A DNA stretch of 39,728 nt from Arthrobacter gallicola (GCF_014836775.1 NZ_JACSQD010000010.1:1-39728); one strand, 5' to 3'; numbered from the stretch's first letter, positions 23,135 through 31,393 are shown. A program made the numbers and translations. Notes: generated by a model from the sequence alone, not told the origin.

Positions 23135-24064
23135 ATGGCGCTGGACGGCAAAACCGCGATTGTTACCGGCAGCGGGCGGGGGCTGGGCCTGGCCTACGCC
23201 CGGGAACTGGCCCGGCAGGGCGCAGCGGTAGTGGTGAACGACGTCGATCAGGCCGTTGCTGATGAAGCGGTAGCGGTGATTAAGGCCGACGGCGGCCGCG
23301 CGGTTGCGGTGGTGGCTCCGGTCGGGTCGACCGAGACGGCGAAGGCCCTGGTGGCCGCTGCCGTGGAGAACTTCGGCGGCCTGGACATTCTGGTGACCAA
23401 TGCCGGGGTGCTGCGGGATAAGAGCCTGCTGAAGATGACCGATGAGGACTTTGACCTGGTGATCAACGTGCACCTGCGCGGCACCTTCACCTGTGTCCGG
23501 GAGGCGTACGCGTACTTCAAGGAAAACAACGTGGCGGGCCGGATCATCACGATCGGTTCCCCGACCGGGCAGCGCGGAAACTTCGGGCAGACCAACTACG
23601 CTGCAGCGAAGGCCGGGATTGTGGGCATGGTCCGCACCTGGGCGCTGGAAATGAAGAAGGCCGGCGTCACCGCGAACGCCGTGATCCCGGTGGCCGCGAC
23701 CGCGATGACCAAGACCGTTCCGTACTTCGCTGCCGCGGTTGAAGCCGAGGAGCGCGGGGAGGCGATGCCGGCCTTCTTCCGCAAGGAGCTGGGCTTCGGT
23801 ACCGCGGAGGATGTGGCCGGGCTGATCGCGTTCCTGGCCTCCGAGGATGCTGCCGGGATCACCGGGCAGGCCATTGGCGTGGGCGGGGACCGGCTGCAGC
23901 TGTGGTCCCATCCGGAAGCAGTAAGCACGGAGTACCGGGACGGTGGCTGGACCTATCAGGATCTTGCGGCGGAGTTCCCGTTCGCCGGCAGCCTGCAGGG
24001 TGTGGGGGAGAAGTTCCCGCCGCTGCCCGAAGAGCTCCAGCCCCAGACCGCAGATTCAAAATAG
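23135..24064 (+). CDS. SDR, (3R)-hydroxyacyl-CoA dehydrogenase-like
   Basis: A 309-residue SDR. TGSGRGLGLAYA is the cofactor loop, LVTNAGVLRD the NNAG variant, TIGSPTGQRGNFGQTNYAAAKAG has catalytic Ser, Tyr and Lys. The pattern, in particular the VLRDKSL..MTDEDFDLVINVHLRGTF stretch and a C-terminal extension of about 55 residues beyond the last strand, is that of the (3R)-hydroxyacyl-CoA dehydrogenase unit of peroxisomal multifunctional enzyme 2. It would oxidise 3R-hydroxyacyl-CoA to 3-ketoacyl-CoA with NAD. AGGAG before ATG 23135 fixes the start. It is the first gene of a MarR-controlled operon, with the MaoC gene 31 bp downstream. Confidence 0.88.
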   Translation: MALDGKTAIVTGSGRGLGLAYARELARQGAAVVVNDVDQAVADEAVAVIKADGGRAVAVVAPVGSTETAKALVAAAVENFGGLDILVTNAGVLRDKSLLKMTDEDFDLVINVHLRGTFTCVREAYAYFKENNVAGRIITIGSPTGQRGNFGQTNYAAAKAGIVGMVRTWALEMKKAGVTANAVIPVAATAMTKTVPYFAAAVEAEERGEAMPAFFRKELGFGTAEDVAGLIAFLASEDAAGITGQAIGVGGDRLQLWSHPEAVSTEYRDGGWTYQDLAAEFPFAGSLQGVGEKFPPLPEELQPQTADSK

Positions 24065-24095
24065 TCACCACCAGAACTAACTGAGGAAAAACCTT

Positions 24096-24551
24096 ATGAG
24101 CGCTACCGTTGTCACCTTCGAAGAACTCCCCGGACTTGTCGGCAAGGACCTGGGCTACACCGATTACATCGAAATCACGCAGGACCAGATCAACACCTTC
24201 GCCGAGGCCACTGATGACCACCAGTGGATCCACACGGACCCGGAAAAGGCCAAGGACGGACCGTTCGGCGCACCGATTGCCCACGGCTTCCTGACACTTT
24301 CCCTGATCATTCCGCTGTGGAGTCAGCTTTTCGACGTCGAAGGCGTCAAGACCAAGGTCAACTACGGTCTGGACCGGGTGCGGTTCACCAATCCGGTCAA
24401 GGTTGGTTCCAAGGTCCGCCTGCACTCGGTCATTGCTGAGGTCACCGAGGTCAAGGGCGGCGTCCAGATCAAGACCTCCAACAAAATCGAGATCGAAGGC
24501 GAAGAGCGCCCCGCCGTCGTCGCCGAGTTCCTCGCTCGGTTCTACGCCTAG
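24096..24551 (+). CDS. MaoC-family (R)-enoyl-CoA hydratase
   Basis: A 151-residue single hot-dog domain of the MaoC family. The hydratase-2 motif is visible: the catalytic Asp in ITQDQINTFAEATDDHQWIHTDPEKA and His in the following DPEKAKDGPFGAPIAHGFLTLSL. It would add water to a trans-2-enoyl-CoA to give the 3R-hydroxyacyl-CoA, the substrate of the SDR encoded just upstream. TGAGGAAAAAC before ATG 24096 is the ribosome site. Length and motif are complete. A 120-bp gap follows before the binding-protein gene. The acyl chain is unknown. Confidence 0.92.
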   Translation: MSATVVTFEELPGLVGKDLGYTDYIEITQDQINTFAEATDDHQWIHTDPEKAKDGPFGAPIAHGFLTLSLIIPLWSQLFDVEGVKTKVNYGLDRVRFTNPVKVGSKVRLHSVIAEVTEVKGGVQIKTSNKIEIEGEERPAVVAEFLARFYA

Positions 24552-24671
24552 TCTCCGGCGTCAGCAGGCCTCCCGGTCAGGTCCCCTCCGCGGGCCGGAC
24601 CACGGGTCAGTAAGGCAGTACCAGCTCCACTCCTGCAGTATCCATTTCTCCCCTCAAGGAAGAGGAAAGTC

Positions 24672-25688
24672 ATGAGGCACTTCATTACCCGCAAGGTCGC
24701 CAAGGCCTTCGCACTCGGCGCTGTTGCGTCACTGGCGCTGGCCGGCTGTGGTGGCGGCAGCCTGTCCGGCAGCGACTCCAGCTCACCGGCAGCTTCCTCG
24801 TCGGAATCGGCAGGCAGCGGCGAGCTCGAGAAGATCGTGGTCGGCGTCCTGGCGATCGCCCCCTCGGCAGCCATGCACTACGGCATTGAGGAAGGCATCT
24901 TCGAGAAGCACGGACTCGACGTCGAACTTCAGACCGGCCAGGGCGGCGCTGCCATGCTGCCGGCTGTCTCCACGGGAGACATGAACTTCGCCGTCGGCAA
25001 CCCGCTGACCGTGATGGTGGCCAAGGACAAGGGCCTGGACATGCAGATCGTCACGGGCTACTCCAACTCCTACGCGGAGGGCGAGGACATCAACGGCGTT
25101 GTTGCCCGTGCGGACTCCGGCATCACCACTTTTGGTGATCTGGAAGGCAAAACCGTTTCCGTCAACGCCATCAACACCCAGGGCGACCTGACCATCATGG
25201 AGGCTGCCGCCCTCGCGGGAGCGGACTCCGGGGCGATCAAGTTCTCCGAAATGGCCTTCCCTGACATGGAGGCACAGCTGGAGCTGGGCAACACGGACGC
25301 CATCTGGATTCCGGAGCCCTTCCTCAGCAAGGCCCTGGCCAATCCGGAGAACGTCCTGGTGGGGTACTCGAACCAGGAAGTTGTCCCGGGCATGCCCACC
25401 ATGGTCTCCTTCACCTCCGGTAACTATGCCGATCAGAACCCGGAAACCGTCCAGAAGTTCAAGGACGCCATGGAAGAACTCCTGGTCGAAGCCGAGGCAA
25501 ACATCGACGACGTCAAGGCAACCCTGCCGGACTTCATGACGATGCCGGCCGAGGTCGCCGCGAAGCTCAAGATGGAGCAGTACGACGCCGAGCTGCGCAC
25601 CGAGCAGCTCAACAGCCTCGGTGAGCTGATGCTCAAGTACAAGTTCGTGGAAAAGGCTCCCGATCTGGCAGCCATGACGGTCCAGTAG
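24672..25688 (+). CDS. ABC substrate-binding lipoprotein (NMT1/SsuA-like), orphan
   Basis: A 338-residue lipoprotein: a Lys/Arg-rich start, a hydrophobic signal and the lipobox LALAGC with the modified Cys at residue 26. A Ser/Gly-rich tether follows, then a periplasmic-binding-protein-II fold of the NMT1/THI5/SsuA type (from about 52), with VVGVLAIAPSAAMHYGIEEGIFEKHGLDVEL and a phosphate- or sulfonate-family-like EGKTVSVNAINTQG. It is anchored outside the membrane to deliver a substrate to an ABC permease. No permease or ATPase gene is in this window. AAGGAAGAGGAAAG is the ribosome site. Its place between MaoC and the acyl-CoA ligase suggests an organic acid ligand. Confidence 0.88.
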   Translation: MRHFITRKVAKAFALGAVASLALAGCGGGSLSGSDSSSPAASSSESAGSGELEKIVVGVLAIAPSAAMHYGIEEGIFEKHGLDVELQTGQGGAAMLPAVSTGDMNFAVGNPLTVMVAKDKGLDMQIVTGYSNSYAEGEDINGVVARADSGITTFGDLEGKTVSVNAINTQGDLTIMEAAALAGADSGAIKFSEMAFPDMEAQLELGNTDAIWIPEPFLSKALANPENVLVGYSNQEVVPGMPTMVSFTSGNYADQNPETVQKFKDAMEELLVEAEANIDDVKATLPDFMTMPAEVAAKLKMEQYDAELRTEQLNSLGELMLKYKFVEKAPDLAAMTVQ

Positions 25689-25726
25689 CAGCACCGTTCA
25701 ACAAGCAGCACCATCCAGTAACACCT

Positions 25727-25764
25727 CCGGTGGCCTGCCTTCCCCTGGGCAGGCAGGCCACCGG
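25727..25764 (+). terminator. Intra-operon stem-loop after the lipoprotein gene
   Basis: Perfect 14-bp arms CCGGTGGCCTGCCT / AGGCAGGCCACCGG with a 10-base loop, 38 nt after the stop. No T-tract follows, so it may act as an mRNA-stabilising 3' end or a partial terminator that lets the binding protein outweigh the downstream ligase. Confidence 0.6.
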
Positions 25765-25796
25765 CTCCACAAAGACTTTAGGTAATACAACGAAGG

Positions 25797-27356
25797 ATGT
25801 CTGAGGAAATGCAGAACCAGGGCCTGGGTTCATGGATCCACCGCCAGCGCGTCAAATCCGGTTCCAAGACCGCGCTGATTTTCCGGGATGAGCGGACCAG
25901 CTACGCCGAACTCGACGAGCGGATCAACAGACTGGCAGCTGTGCTGCGCGCCAACGGTGTGGAACACGGCACGCGGGTGGCTTTCCTGGGGGACAACCAC
26001 CCTGCTTTCCTGGAGACGTTCTTCGCCGCAGGCTCCCTGGGAGCGGTGTTTGTGCCGCTTAATACCCGGCTGGCACCTCCGGAAATCCAGTATGCGCTGC
26101 AGGATTCAGGCAGCCTCATCCTGGTGAACACCCTGGCGCTGGACGAACTGGCTGTGCGCGGGGCGCGCGGAACCGCCGTCGCACTCCGCCTGCTGGTTGA
26201 CGATGGAACGGGAACAGCGGCCTTCGACCCCGGCGAGCTGCCGGTCAAGCCGTATGAAGCGTCCCTGGAATCAGCCTCGGGCGGGTTTCCGGACGCCGCC
26301 GTCTCCCTGGAGGACGGCGCAATCATTCTCTACACCTCCGGCACCACCGGGCAGCCCAAGGGCGCCTGCCTCACCCACGCCAATCTGGCCTGGAACTGTT
26401 TCAACGTGCTGGTGGATTACGACGTTGCGGGAGACGACGTCGCCCTGATGATCTCCCCGCTGTTCCATGTGGCATCGCTGGACATGGGTGTGCTGCCGAA
26501 CCTGCTTAAGGGCGCCGCCGTCATTCTGGAAACCCGCTTTGAACCGGGACGGACCCTGGAACTGATCGAAAAGTACCAGGCGACGTTTATCAGCGGCGTT
26601 CCCACCACGTACCAGCTGCTCTGTGAGCACCCCGATTGGGCCAAACGGGACATCAGTTCGCTGCGTAAGCTCACCTGCGGCGGCTCCGCGGTGCCGCTGC
26701 GGGTGATTGACGCTTACGAGGAACGCGGTCTTGGCTTCTCCAACGGCTACGGTATGACCGAGACGGCGCCCGGCGCCACGGCTCTGCCGCCGAAATGGTC
26801 CCGGGAGAAGGCCGGTTCGGCCGGGCTCCCGCACTTTTTCACGTCCGTCCGCATCGCGCATCCGAACGGTACTCTCGCTGCGCCCGGGGAAGTGGGCGAA
26901 GTCCAGATCAGCGGCCCCAACGTGATCAAGGCCTACTGGAACCGGCCCGAGGCCACCGAGTCCTCGTTCACCGACGGGACCTGGTTCCGCTCCGGCGACA
27001 TGGGTTATTTCGACGACGACGGTTTCCTCTTCATCTCCGACCGGTTGAAGGACATGATCATTTCCGGCGGCGAGAACATCTACCCGGCCGAGGTGGAGCA
27101 GATCATCAGCGAGCTCGAGGCCGTCAGCGGCGTCGCGGTGATCGGGGTTCCCGACGCTAAATGGGGTGAGGTTCCCAAGGCTGTGATCACGCTGCGCGAC
27201 GGTTTCACGCTGGAGCCGGCCGAAGTGCAGACTCACCTGGACGGGCGGCTGGCCCGGTACAAGATTCCGAAGTCGGTGGTGGTCGTGGAGGATCTGCCGC
27301 GGACGGCCAGCGGCAAGATCCGCAAGAAGGACCTGCGCAGCGAGTACGCCGGATAA
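25797..27356 (+). CDS. Acyl-CoA synthetase (ANL superfamily)
   Basis: A 519-residue AMP-forming ligase. YTSGTTGQPKGACLTH is the P-loop-like signature, NGYGMTETAP the adenylation motif, WFRSGDMGYFDDDGFLFISDRLKDMIISGGENIYPAEVE the hinge region, and RTASGKIRKKDL the catalytic Lys end. It would activate the acid substrate of this operon for the SDR/MaoC pair. The start is ATG 25797 directly after GAAGG (no spacer) or ATG 25809 with GAGGAA too close; neither is ideal, and 25797 is kept because it opens the conserved frame earlier. It shows only superfamily-level resemblance to the 562-residue ligase at 7374, so a different acyl range is likely. Confidence 0.88.
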   Translation: MSEEMQNQGLGSWIHRQRVKSGSKTALIFRDERTSYAELDERINRLAAVLRANGVEHGTRVAFLGDNHPAFLETFFAAGSLGAVFVPLNTRLAPPEIQYALQDSGSLILVNTLALDELAVRGARGTAVALRLLVDDGTGTAAFDPGELPVKPYEASLESASGGFPDAAVSLEDGAIILYTSGTTGQPKGACLTHANLAWNCFNVLVDYDVAGDDVALMISPLFHVASLDMGVLPNLLKGAAVILETRFEPGRTLELIEKYQATFISGVPTTYQLLCEHPDWAKRDISSLRKLTCGGSAVPLRVIDAYEERGLGFSNGYGMTETAPGATALPPKWSREKAGSAGLPHFFTSVRIAHPNGTLAAPGEVGEVQISGPNVIKAYWNRPEATESSFTDGTWFRSGDMGYFDDDGFLFISDRLKDMIISGGENIYPAEVEQIISELEAVSGVAVIGVPDAKWGEVPKAVITLRDGFTLEPAEVQTHLDGRLARYKIPKSVVVVEDLPRTASGKIRKKDLRSEYAG

Positions 27357-27452
27357 CGGGCGGACCGGGCCCGACGGGGGGCCGGACTGGTCCCGCCGGG
27401 CCGGTATCAAGATATCCGGACGGCCTTGGTCCTCCTGCGCACCTGTGATCTC

Positions 27453-27458
27453 TAGACT
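27453..27458 (+). promoter_or_regulatory. -10 box TAGACT before bcp
   Basis: TAGACT predicts a transcript start near 27465, about 36 nt before ATG 27501, which has its own GAGGA. No -35 of the right spacing is visible. Confidence 0.4.
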
Positions 27459-27500
27459 GGGCACCAGCAGATGCCGAACCCCTCCAACCTGAGGACAGCC

Positions 27501-27974
27501 ATGACCCAGCTTTCTCCGGGCGACACCGCCCCCGCGTTCACCCTTCCCGACGCCGGCGGCAAGCAGGTGTCCCTCGCGGACTATGCCGGGCGCCGCGTTG
27601 TCGTCTACTTCTATCCGCAGGCCGGGACTCCCGGCTGCACCACCGAAGCCTGCGATTTCCGCGACAACCTGGCTGCGCTGCAGCAGGACGGGTACGACGT
27701 CGTCGGCATCTCACCTGACGGACCCGAGGCGATCCAGGAGTTCATCCGGGACCAGGCGCTGACCTTCCCGCTGCTCTCCGATCCGGACCTTGCCGTGATC
27801 AAGGCCTATGGTGCCTATGGTGAGCGGACCTTCGGCGGCAACACGTCCATGGGCGTCCTCCGCTCCACCGTGACTGTGGATGAAGACGGGAAGGTCCTTA
27901 CAGCCGAGTACGGTGTCAGCCCTGCCGGCCATGTGGCCCGGCTGCGTGAGGAGCTGGCCGGGCTGCAAAGCTGA
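27501..27974 (+). CDS. bcp: Thiol peroxidase, Bcp-type peroxiredoxin
   Basis: A 157-residue atypical 2-Cys peroxiredoxin of the Bcp/PrxQ class. GTPGCTTEACDFRD holds the peroxidatic C46 and the resolving C51, five residues on, as in E. coli Bcp. The thioredoxin-fold strands around VVVYFYPQ and the VISP(D)-type loop (VVGISPDGPEAIQEF) are present. It reduces hydrogen and organic peroxides with thioredoxin as electron donor in the cytoplasm. GAGGA precedes ATG 27501, so the in-frame ATG at 27471 is probably not used. It ends 88 bp before the sigma factor gene. Length is normal for the family. Confidence 0.92.
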   Translation: MTQLSPGDTAPAFTLPDAGGKQVSLADYAGRRVVVYFYPQAGTPGCTTEACDFRDNLAALQQDGYDVVGISPDGPEAIQEFIRDQALTFPLLSDPDLAVIKAYGAYGERTFGGNTSMGVLRSTVTVDEDGKVLTAEYGVSPAGHVARLREELAGLQS

Positions 27975-28062
27975 CCCTGCTGGTTGTCTGCTCTCGGAGC
28001 TGCAGGGGAAAATGTTGCCGCTGTGGCGAGACACTGCGCCCGCTCCCGGACAGGTACAGGGT

Positions 28063-28629
28063 ATGACCTCCTTTTCACGCCCTCCCGACCGGGAGCAAAC
28101 CTTCCGGGCGTTATATGCCGCGGTGTATCCGGAGCTGATCCGGTTTGTTCAGCGCCGCACTTATCCTGACCGGGCTGAAGATGTTGCTGCCGACACCTTT
28201 CTTGTCGTCTGGCGCCGGCTGGATGATCTGCCCGCTTCCACCGGCGACGCGCGGGCCTGGATCTTTGGCATCAGCCGCAACATCCTGCTGAACAGCCGGC
28301 GCGGTGAGCAGCGCCGGGAAGCGCTCGGCCTGCGCCTGGTCGATGCTTCGGACGTGCCCGCGTCCAGCGAGGACATCGACCTGGCAACCAGCCGGATCGA
28401 TCTGGAGCGGGCCTGGCGGCTCCTCTCCGAAGTCCACCAGGAGGCACTGGGCCTGGCGGTTTTTGAGGAATTGACCAGCCCGCAGGCTGCAGCGGTTCTC
28501 GGGATTTCACCCGTCGCTTACCGTCTCCGGCTTACCCGCGCCCGCCGGGCGCTCCGTCTCCTGCTCGACCACCTCCCGGCGTCTTCAAGCACGCCGCAGC
28601 CCGTCTTTGGAAGGACCCCGGCATCATGA
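28063..28629 (+). CDS. ECF-type RNA polymerase sigma factor
   Basis: A 188-residue sigma-70-family factor with regions 2 and 4 only. Region 2 (about 12-80) has FRALYAAVYPELIRFVQRRT and DVAADTFLVVWRRLDDLP...ARAWIFGISRNILLN; region 4 (about 125-170) has QEALGLAVFEELTSPQAAAVLGISPVAYRLRLTRARRAL. ATG 28063 opens the conserved frame; ATG 28012, with CAGGGGAA three bases before it, would give 17 extra residues and is the alternative. It overlaps the next gene by ATGA, so the two are translationally coupled. The downstream membrane protein is a likely partner. Target promoters are unknown. Confidence 0.85.
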   Translation: MTSFSRPPDREQTFRALYAAVYPELIRFVQRRTYPDRAEDVAADTFLVVWRRLDDLPASTGDARAWIFGISRNILLNSRRGEQRREALGLRLVDASDVPASSEDIDLATSRIDLERAWRLLSEVHQEALGLAVFEELTSPQAAAVLGISPVAYRLRLTRARRALRLLLDHLPASSSTPQPVFGRTPAS

Positions 28630-29417
28630 TGCGCGACGAACAAATCGACACCTTGCTCCGGTCCCTTGATCCTGCCGACTCCGGTGCCTCCGGGCACACC
28701 CCGCGGTCCCGCGCCGACCTCGAACGCATTCTCGCGGCTGATCCGGCGATGGGGGAGGTACAGAACGTTCATCCGCTGCGCCGGTGGAAGGTACGCCGCG
28801 GTGTTCTGATTGGTGCGGCTGCTGCCGTGACCGCGGGCCTGGTTGCTCTTCCGGCCATCAGCGGCGGCGATCCGGCTTACGCCACCTGGACCGCCGTTCC
28901 GACGACCCTCAGCCCGGCTGCCAGTGCGAAGGCCGGGGATGACTGCCGGTCCTCAGAAGGGCACTCGGAGAAAGATTCCGCCGAACGGGCCGAGGTCGCA
29001 ATCGCCGAGCAGCGCGGTGTCTGGACGGCAGTGATGCTGACCGGCGACGACGGATGGTCGGCCATGTGTGTGTCTGATGACTCCATGTTTGGCGGGTCAT
29101 TCGGTTATTCCGGAGGTCCCGGTGGGAGCCCCACTCCCGAGCCCCGGGACTTGCTTCCCCAAGGGATCGGAACGGGGACGACGCAGGCGGGCAACCTCTC
29201 TATGGTCGCCGGTGCTGCAGGCTCCGAGGTCGTCGGGGTTTCCTACCTGAGCCAGACCGAGGGCGAAGTCATAGGGAGCGTTGCCAAGGGGCAGTTTGTT
29301 CTCTGGTTCCCCGGGGATGAACTGCAAAACTACGACACTGACCACGACGGCGAGGGCGTGGAATTGCTGGTGACCTATGCCGACGGATCGTCCGGCCCGG
29401 TCCGGGTGGGACTCTGA
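28626..29417 (+). CDS. Single-pass membrane protein, possible anti-sigma partner
   Basis: A 263-residue protein. Residues 1-57 are cytoplasmic and acidic then basic (DEQIDTLLRSLDPADS... PLRRWKVRR), residues about 58-80 are one membrane helix (GVLIGAAAAVTAGLVALPAI), and the rest is outside, with two Cys and a Gly/Ser/Pro-rich loop (GGPGGSPTPEP). It starts within the sigma factor's stop codon (ATGA). Its position and topology suggest an anti-sigma or sensor. It lacks the HxxxCxxC zinc motif of ZAS anti-sigma factors and I do not recognise the outer domain, so the role is inferred only from the pairing. Confidence 0.78.
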   Translation: MMRDEQIDTLLRSLDPADSGASGHTPRSRADLERILAADPAMGEVQNVHPLRRWKVRRGVLIGAAAAVTAGLVALPAISGGDPAYATWTAVPTTLSPAASAKAGDDCRSSEGHSEKDSAERAEVAIAEQRGVWTAVMLTGDDGWSAMCVSDDSMFGGSFGYSGGPGGSPTPEPRDLLPQGIGTGTTQAGNLSMVAGAAGSEVVGVSYLSQTEGEVIGSVAKGQFVLWFPGDELQNYDTDHDGEGVELLVTYADGSSGPVRVGL

Positions 29418-29427
29418 GGCGGGTCGG

Positions 29428-30030
29428 ATGAGCGAGAGCATCGTTGAGGTGGCGTACTCCCTGCGGGCAGCCGGCTACACCACATTGTTCGGGTCCATCG
29501 AGGCAGCCCATCCCGCGGACCGCAGATTCGTGGCGGAGTGGGCAGCCACGGTGGATGGTCCCGTGATTGATGCTGGCTGCGGGCCTGGACACTGGACGAA
29601 GTACCTCACCGACCAAGGTCTCGACGTCGAGGGGATTGATCTGGTTCCGGCTTTCATTAGCCATGCACGCGCACAGTTCCCGGATATTCCCTTCCGGGTG
29701 GCCTCGGTGCGGGACATCGGGGCTGCTGACGAAAGTCTCGGGGGAATCCTCGCCTGGTACTCGCTGATCCACCTTGAACCCGACGACGTCCCCGGGGTTC
29801 TGGCGGAAATGGTGCGCTGTCTTCGTCCAGGCGGAAGTCTCCTGGCGGGGTTCTTTGAAAGCGCCGAGATCGAGCAGTTCCCACACCAGGTCGCTCCTGC
29901 CTATTCGTGGCCGGTCCAGGAGTTCACGCGGCTGCTCGAAGACGCGGGGTTGACCGCCGCCGCCGTCGAAACCCGGACCGATCCCGGGCACCGGCCGCAT
30001 GCTGCGATCATTGCCCGCCGCAGCGTTTAG
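29428..30030 (+). CDS. Class I SAM-dependent methyltransferase
   Basis: A 200-residue methyltransferase. The SAM loop is VIDAGCGPGHWTKYL (about 48-62), followed by GLDVEGIDLVPAFI, the acidic end of strand 2, and LAWYSLIHLEPDDVPGVLAEMVRCLRPGGSLLAG, motif IV to post-I. The C-terminal strands are partly variable. GAGGCGGG precedes ATG 29428. It starts 10 bp after the sigma-linked membrane protein gene and may be in the same transcript. It is convergent with the acetyltransferase gene, with only 13 bp between. The methyl acceptor is unknown. Confidence 0.88.
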   Translation: MSESIVEVAYSLRAAGYTTLFGSIEAAHPADRRFVAEWAATVDGPVIDAGCGPGHWTKYLTDQGLDVEGIDLVPAFISHARAQFPDIPFRVASVRDIGAADESLGGILAWYSLIHLEPDDVPGVLAEMVRCLRPGGSLLAGFFESAEIEQFPHQVAPAYSWPVQEFTRLLEDAGLTAAAVETRTDPGHRPHAAIIARRSV

Positions 30031-30043
30031 CTGCCTGACGGGG

Positions 30044-30556
30044 TCAGACCCCGAAGGCCGCCGGGTACTCGATCACTCCGGAGGGGACCTGGCCGACGGG
30101 GTTGAGCTGCAGGGCCATAAGGGCCTCATCCGGCACCTCAAACGGGGCCTTGATGCCCAGCCGGGAGGCCGGAGTGAACCCGAAGCGCGGGTAATAGTCT
30201 GCATGGCCGAGGACCACCACCAGGTTTTCGCCCAATTTCCGGGCCGCGTCCAGTGCGCCGCGGATCGCCGCACCTCCGGCGCCCTGGCGCTGATAATCCG
30301 GCAGGACCGCACAGGGAGCCAGTGCGAGCGCGGGCTCACCGCCAACCCGGCAGCGGGTCAGCAGTGCATGGGCCACGATGGTGCCGTCCGGCCCGGCTGC
30401 CACCCAGGAGAGCCCGTCGATCCACGCGTCCGGGTCCGTGCGCAGCGCGTCTACCAGGTCGGCTTCCGCCGGAGTGGGGAAGGCTGCTTCGTTGATGGCG
30501 CGGACAGCAGCGGCGTCGGCGGGGGTCTCAGGACGGGCGGTCCAATTGATGGCCAT
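30044..30556 (-). CDS. GNAT-family N-acetyltransferase (YhbS-like)
   Basis: A 170-residue GNAT protein. The acetyl-CoA loop is VLPDYQRQGAGGAAIRGALDAAR (the RxxGxG/A motif), followed by VVVLGHADYYPRFGFTPA, typical of the YhbS group. The N-terminal part (ARPETPADAAAVRAINEAAF) is also standard. GGGAG seven bases before ATG 30556 supports this start; a longer frame extends upstream without a ribosome site. It is divergent from the phosphoesterase gene. The acceptor amine is unknown. Confidence 0.88.
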   Translation of the reverse strand: MAINWTARPETPADAAAVRAINEAAFPTPAEADLVDALRTDPDAWIDGLSWVAAGPDGTIVAHALLTRCRVGGEPALALAPCAVLPDYQRQGAGGAAIRGALDAARKLGENLVVVLGHADYYPRFGFTPASRLGIKAPFEVPDEALMALQLNPVGQVPSGVIEYPAAFGV

Positions 30557-30661
30557 GAGGATGCTCCCAGTGCGCTGCGGATTCCGGTGTAGGTCTCTGA
30601 AAACCATATCCCGCCGGAGATCCTTCCCAGCTGCCGCGTCCCCGGAGTCTGCAGCACAGGC

Positions 30662-30697
30662 TAGCCTCGGAGGTGAGACCGGGAGGGACACCCCGGT
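30662..30697 (+). promoter_or_regulatory. -10 box and leader hairpin of the phosphoesterase gene
   Basis: TAGCCT at 30662-30667 is a plausible -10. In the leader, arms ACCGGG (30678-30683) and CCCGGT (30692-30697) form a short hairpin just before the GAAAGGA ribosome site. Confidence 0.4.
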
Positions 30698-30711
30698 ATG
30701 AAAGGACCCCG

Positions 30712-31242
30712 ATGACGACGCGTTTGGTGCTTCTGGCCGACACCCATCTGCCGCTGCGGGCCAAGGCTCTTCCACAGGAGGTATGGGACGCAGTCGAGGC
30801 CGCGGACCTGGTCGTCCATGCCGGCGACTGGGTCAGCGAAGACCTCCTCAACGACCTGCAGTCGCGTTCCAAGTCGCTGCTGGCCTGCTGGGGCAACAAT
30901 GACGGACCGGGGCTGCGGGCCCGGCTTCCGGAGATCGCCCGCGCCACGGTTGAAGAGGTGCGAATCGCCGTCGTGCATGAAACCGGTGCCGCCAAAGGCC
31001 GGGAGATCAGGATGGAGCAGGCCTTCCCGGGCACCGATCTGCTGATCTTCGGCCACAGCCACATCCCCTGGGACAGTGCTGCTCCCGGCGGTCTGCGGCT
31101 GCTGAACCCGGGCTCGCCCACGGATCGCCGCCGTCAGCCGTTCTGCACTTATATGACCGCAGAGATCTCGGGGCGAAACGTCGACGTCGAGCTGAAGCGG
31201 CTTCCGCTGCGGGTTCCTCCCGGCGCGCGGCCCCGGTCCTGA
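30712..31242 (+). CDS. YfcE-like metallophosphoesterase
   Basis: A 176-residue calcineurin-like phosphoesterase with the five motifs in order: LLADTHLPL (Asp and His), VVHAGDW (Asp), CWGNNDG (Asn), IAVVHETG (His) and LLIFGHSHIPW (two His). This is the YfcE/MJ0936 class, small dimetal phosphodiesterases of the cytoplasm. GAAAGGA ahead of ATG 30712 fixes the start; an upstream in-frame start at 30673 is weaker. The gene is followed by a strong terminator and is a single-gene unit. The natural substrate is unknown. Confidence 0.9.
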   Translation: MTTRLVLLADTHLPLRAKALPQEVWDAVEAADLVVHAGDWVSEDLLNDLQSRSKSLLACWGNNDGPGLRARLPEIARATVEEVRIAVVHETGAAKGREIRMEQAFPGTDLLIFGHSHIPWDSAAPGGLRLLNPGSPTDRRRQPFCTYMTAEISGRNVDVELKRLPLRVPPGARPRS

Positions 31243-31248
31243 GGGTGG

Positions 31249-31280
31249 CAGGGCGCCCGGCGCATCTGCCGGGCGCTCTG
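31249..31280 (+). terminator. Strong stem-loop terminator of the phosphoesterase gene
   Basis: Arms CAGGGCGCCCGGC / GCCGGGCGCTCTG form a 13-bp stem with one G/T wobble and a 6-base loop, starting 7 nt after the stop. ATTCAGCC follows. Confidence 0.75.
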
Positions 31281-31393
31281 ATTCAGCCGCCGCTTAAACC
31301 TGAGTACTTTTTAGGAAAACTCCCGTATTTTGGTGTCGTCTACAGGCCCGATTTCCGCCTTCAAATGTCAGTGGCAGATGAAAGCCTTGGGGT

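Noticed and set aside
27357..27420. GC-rich stem after the acyl-CoA synthetase gene as a terminator
   Set aside because: The arms do not pair in a consistent register, so I do not list it.
25797..27464. A long minus-strand open frame (about 397 codons) over the acyl-CoA synthetase
   Set aside because: It is the antisense shadow of a well-supported gene with no motif and no ribosome site.
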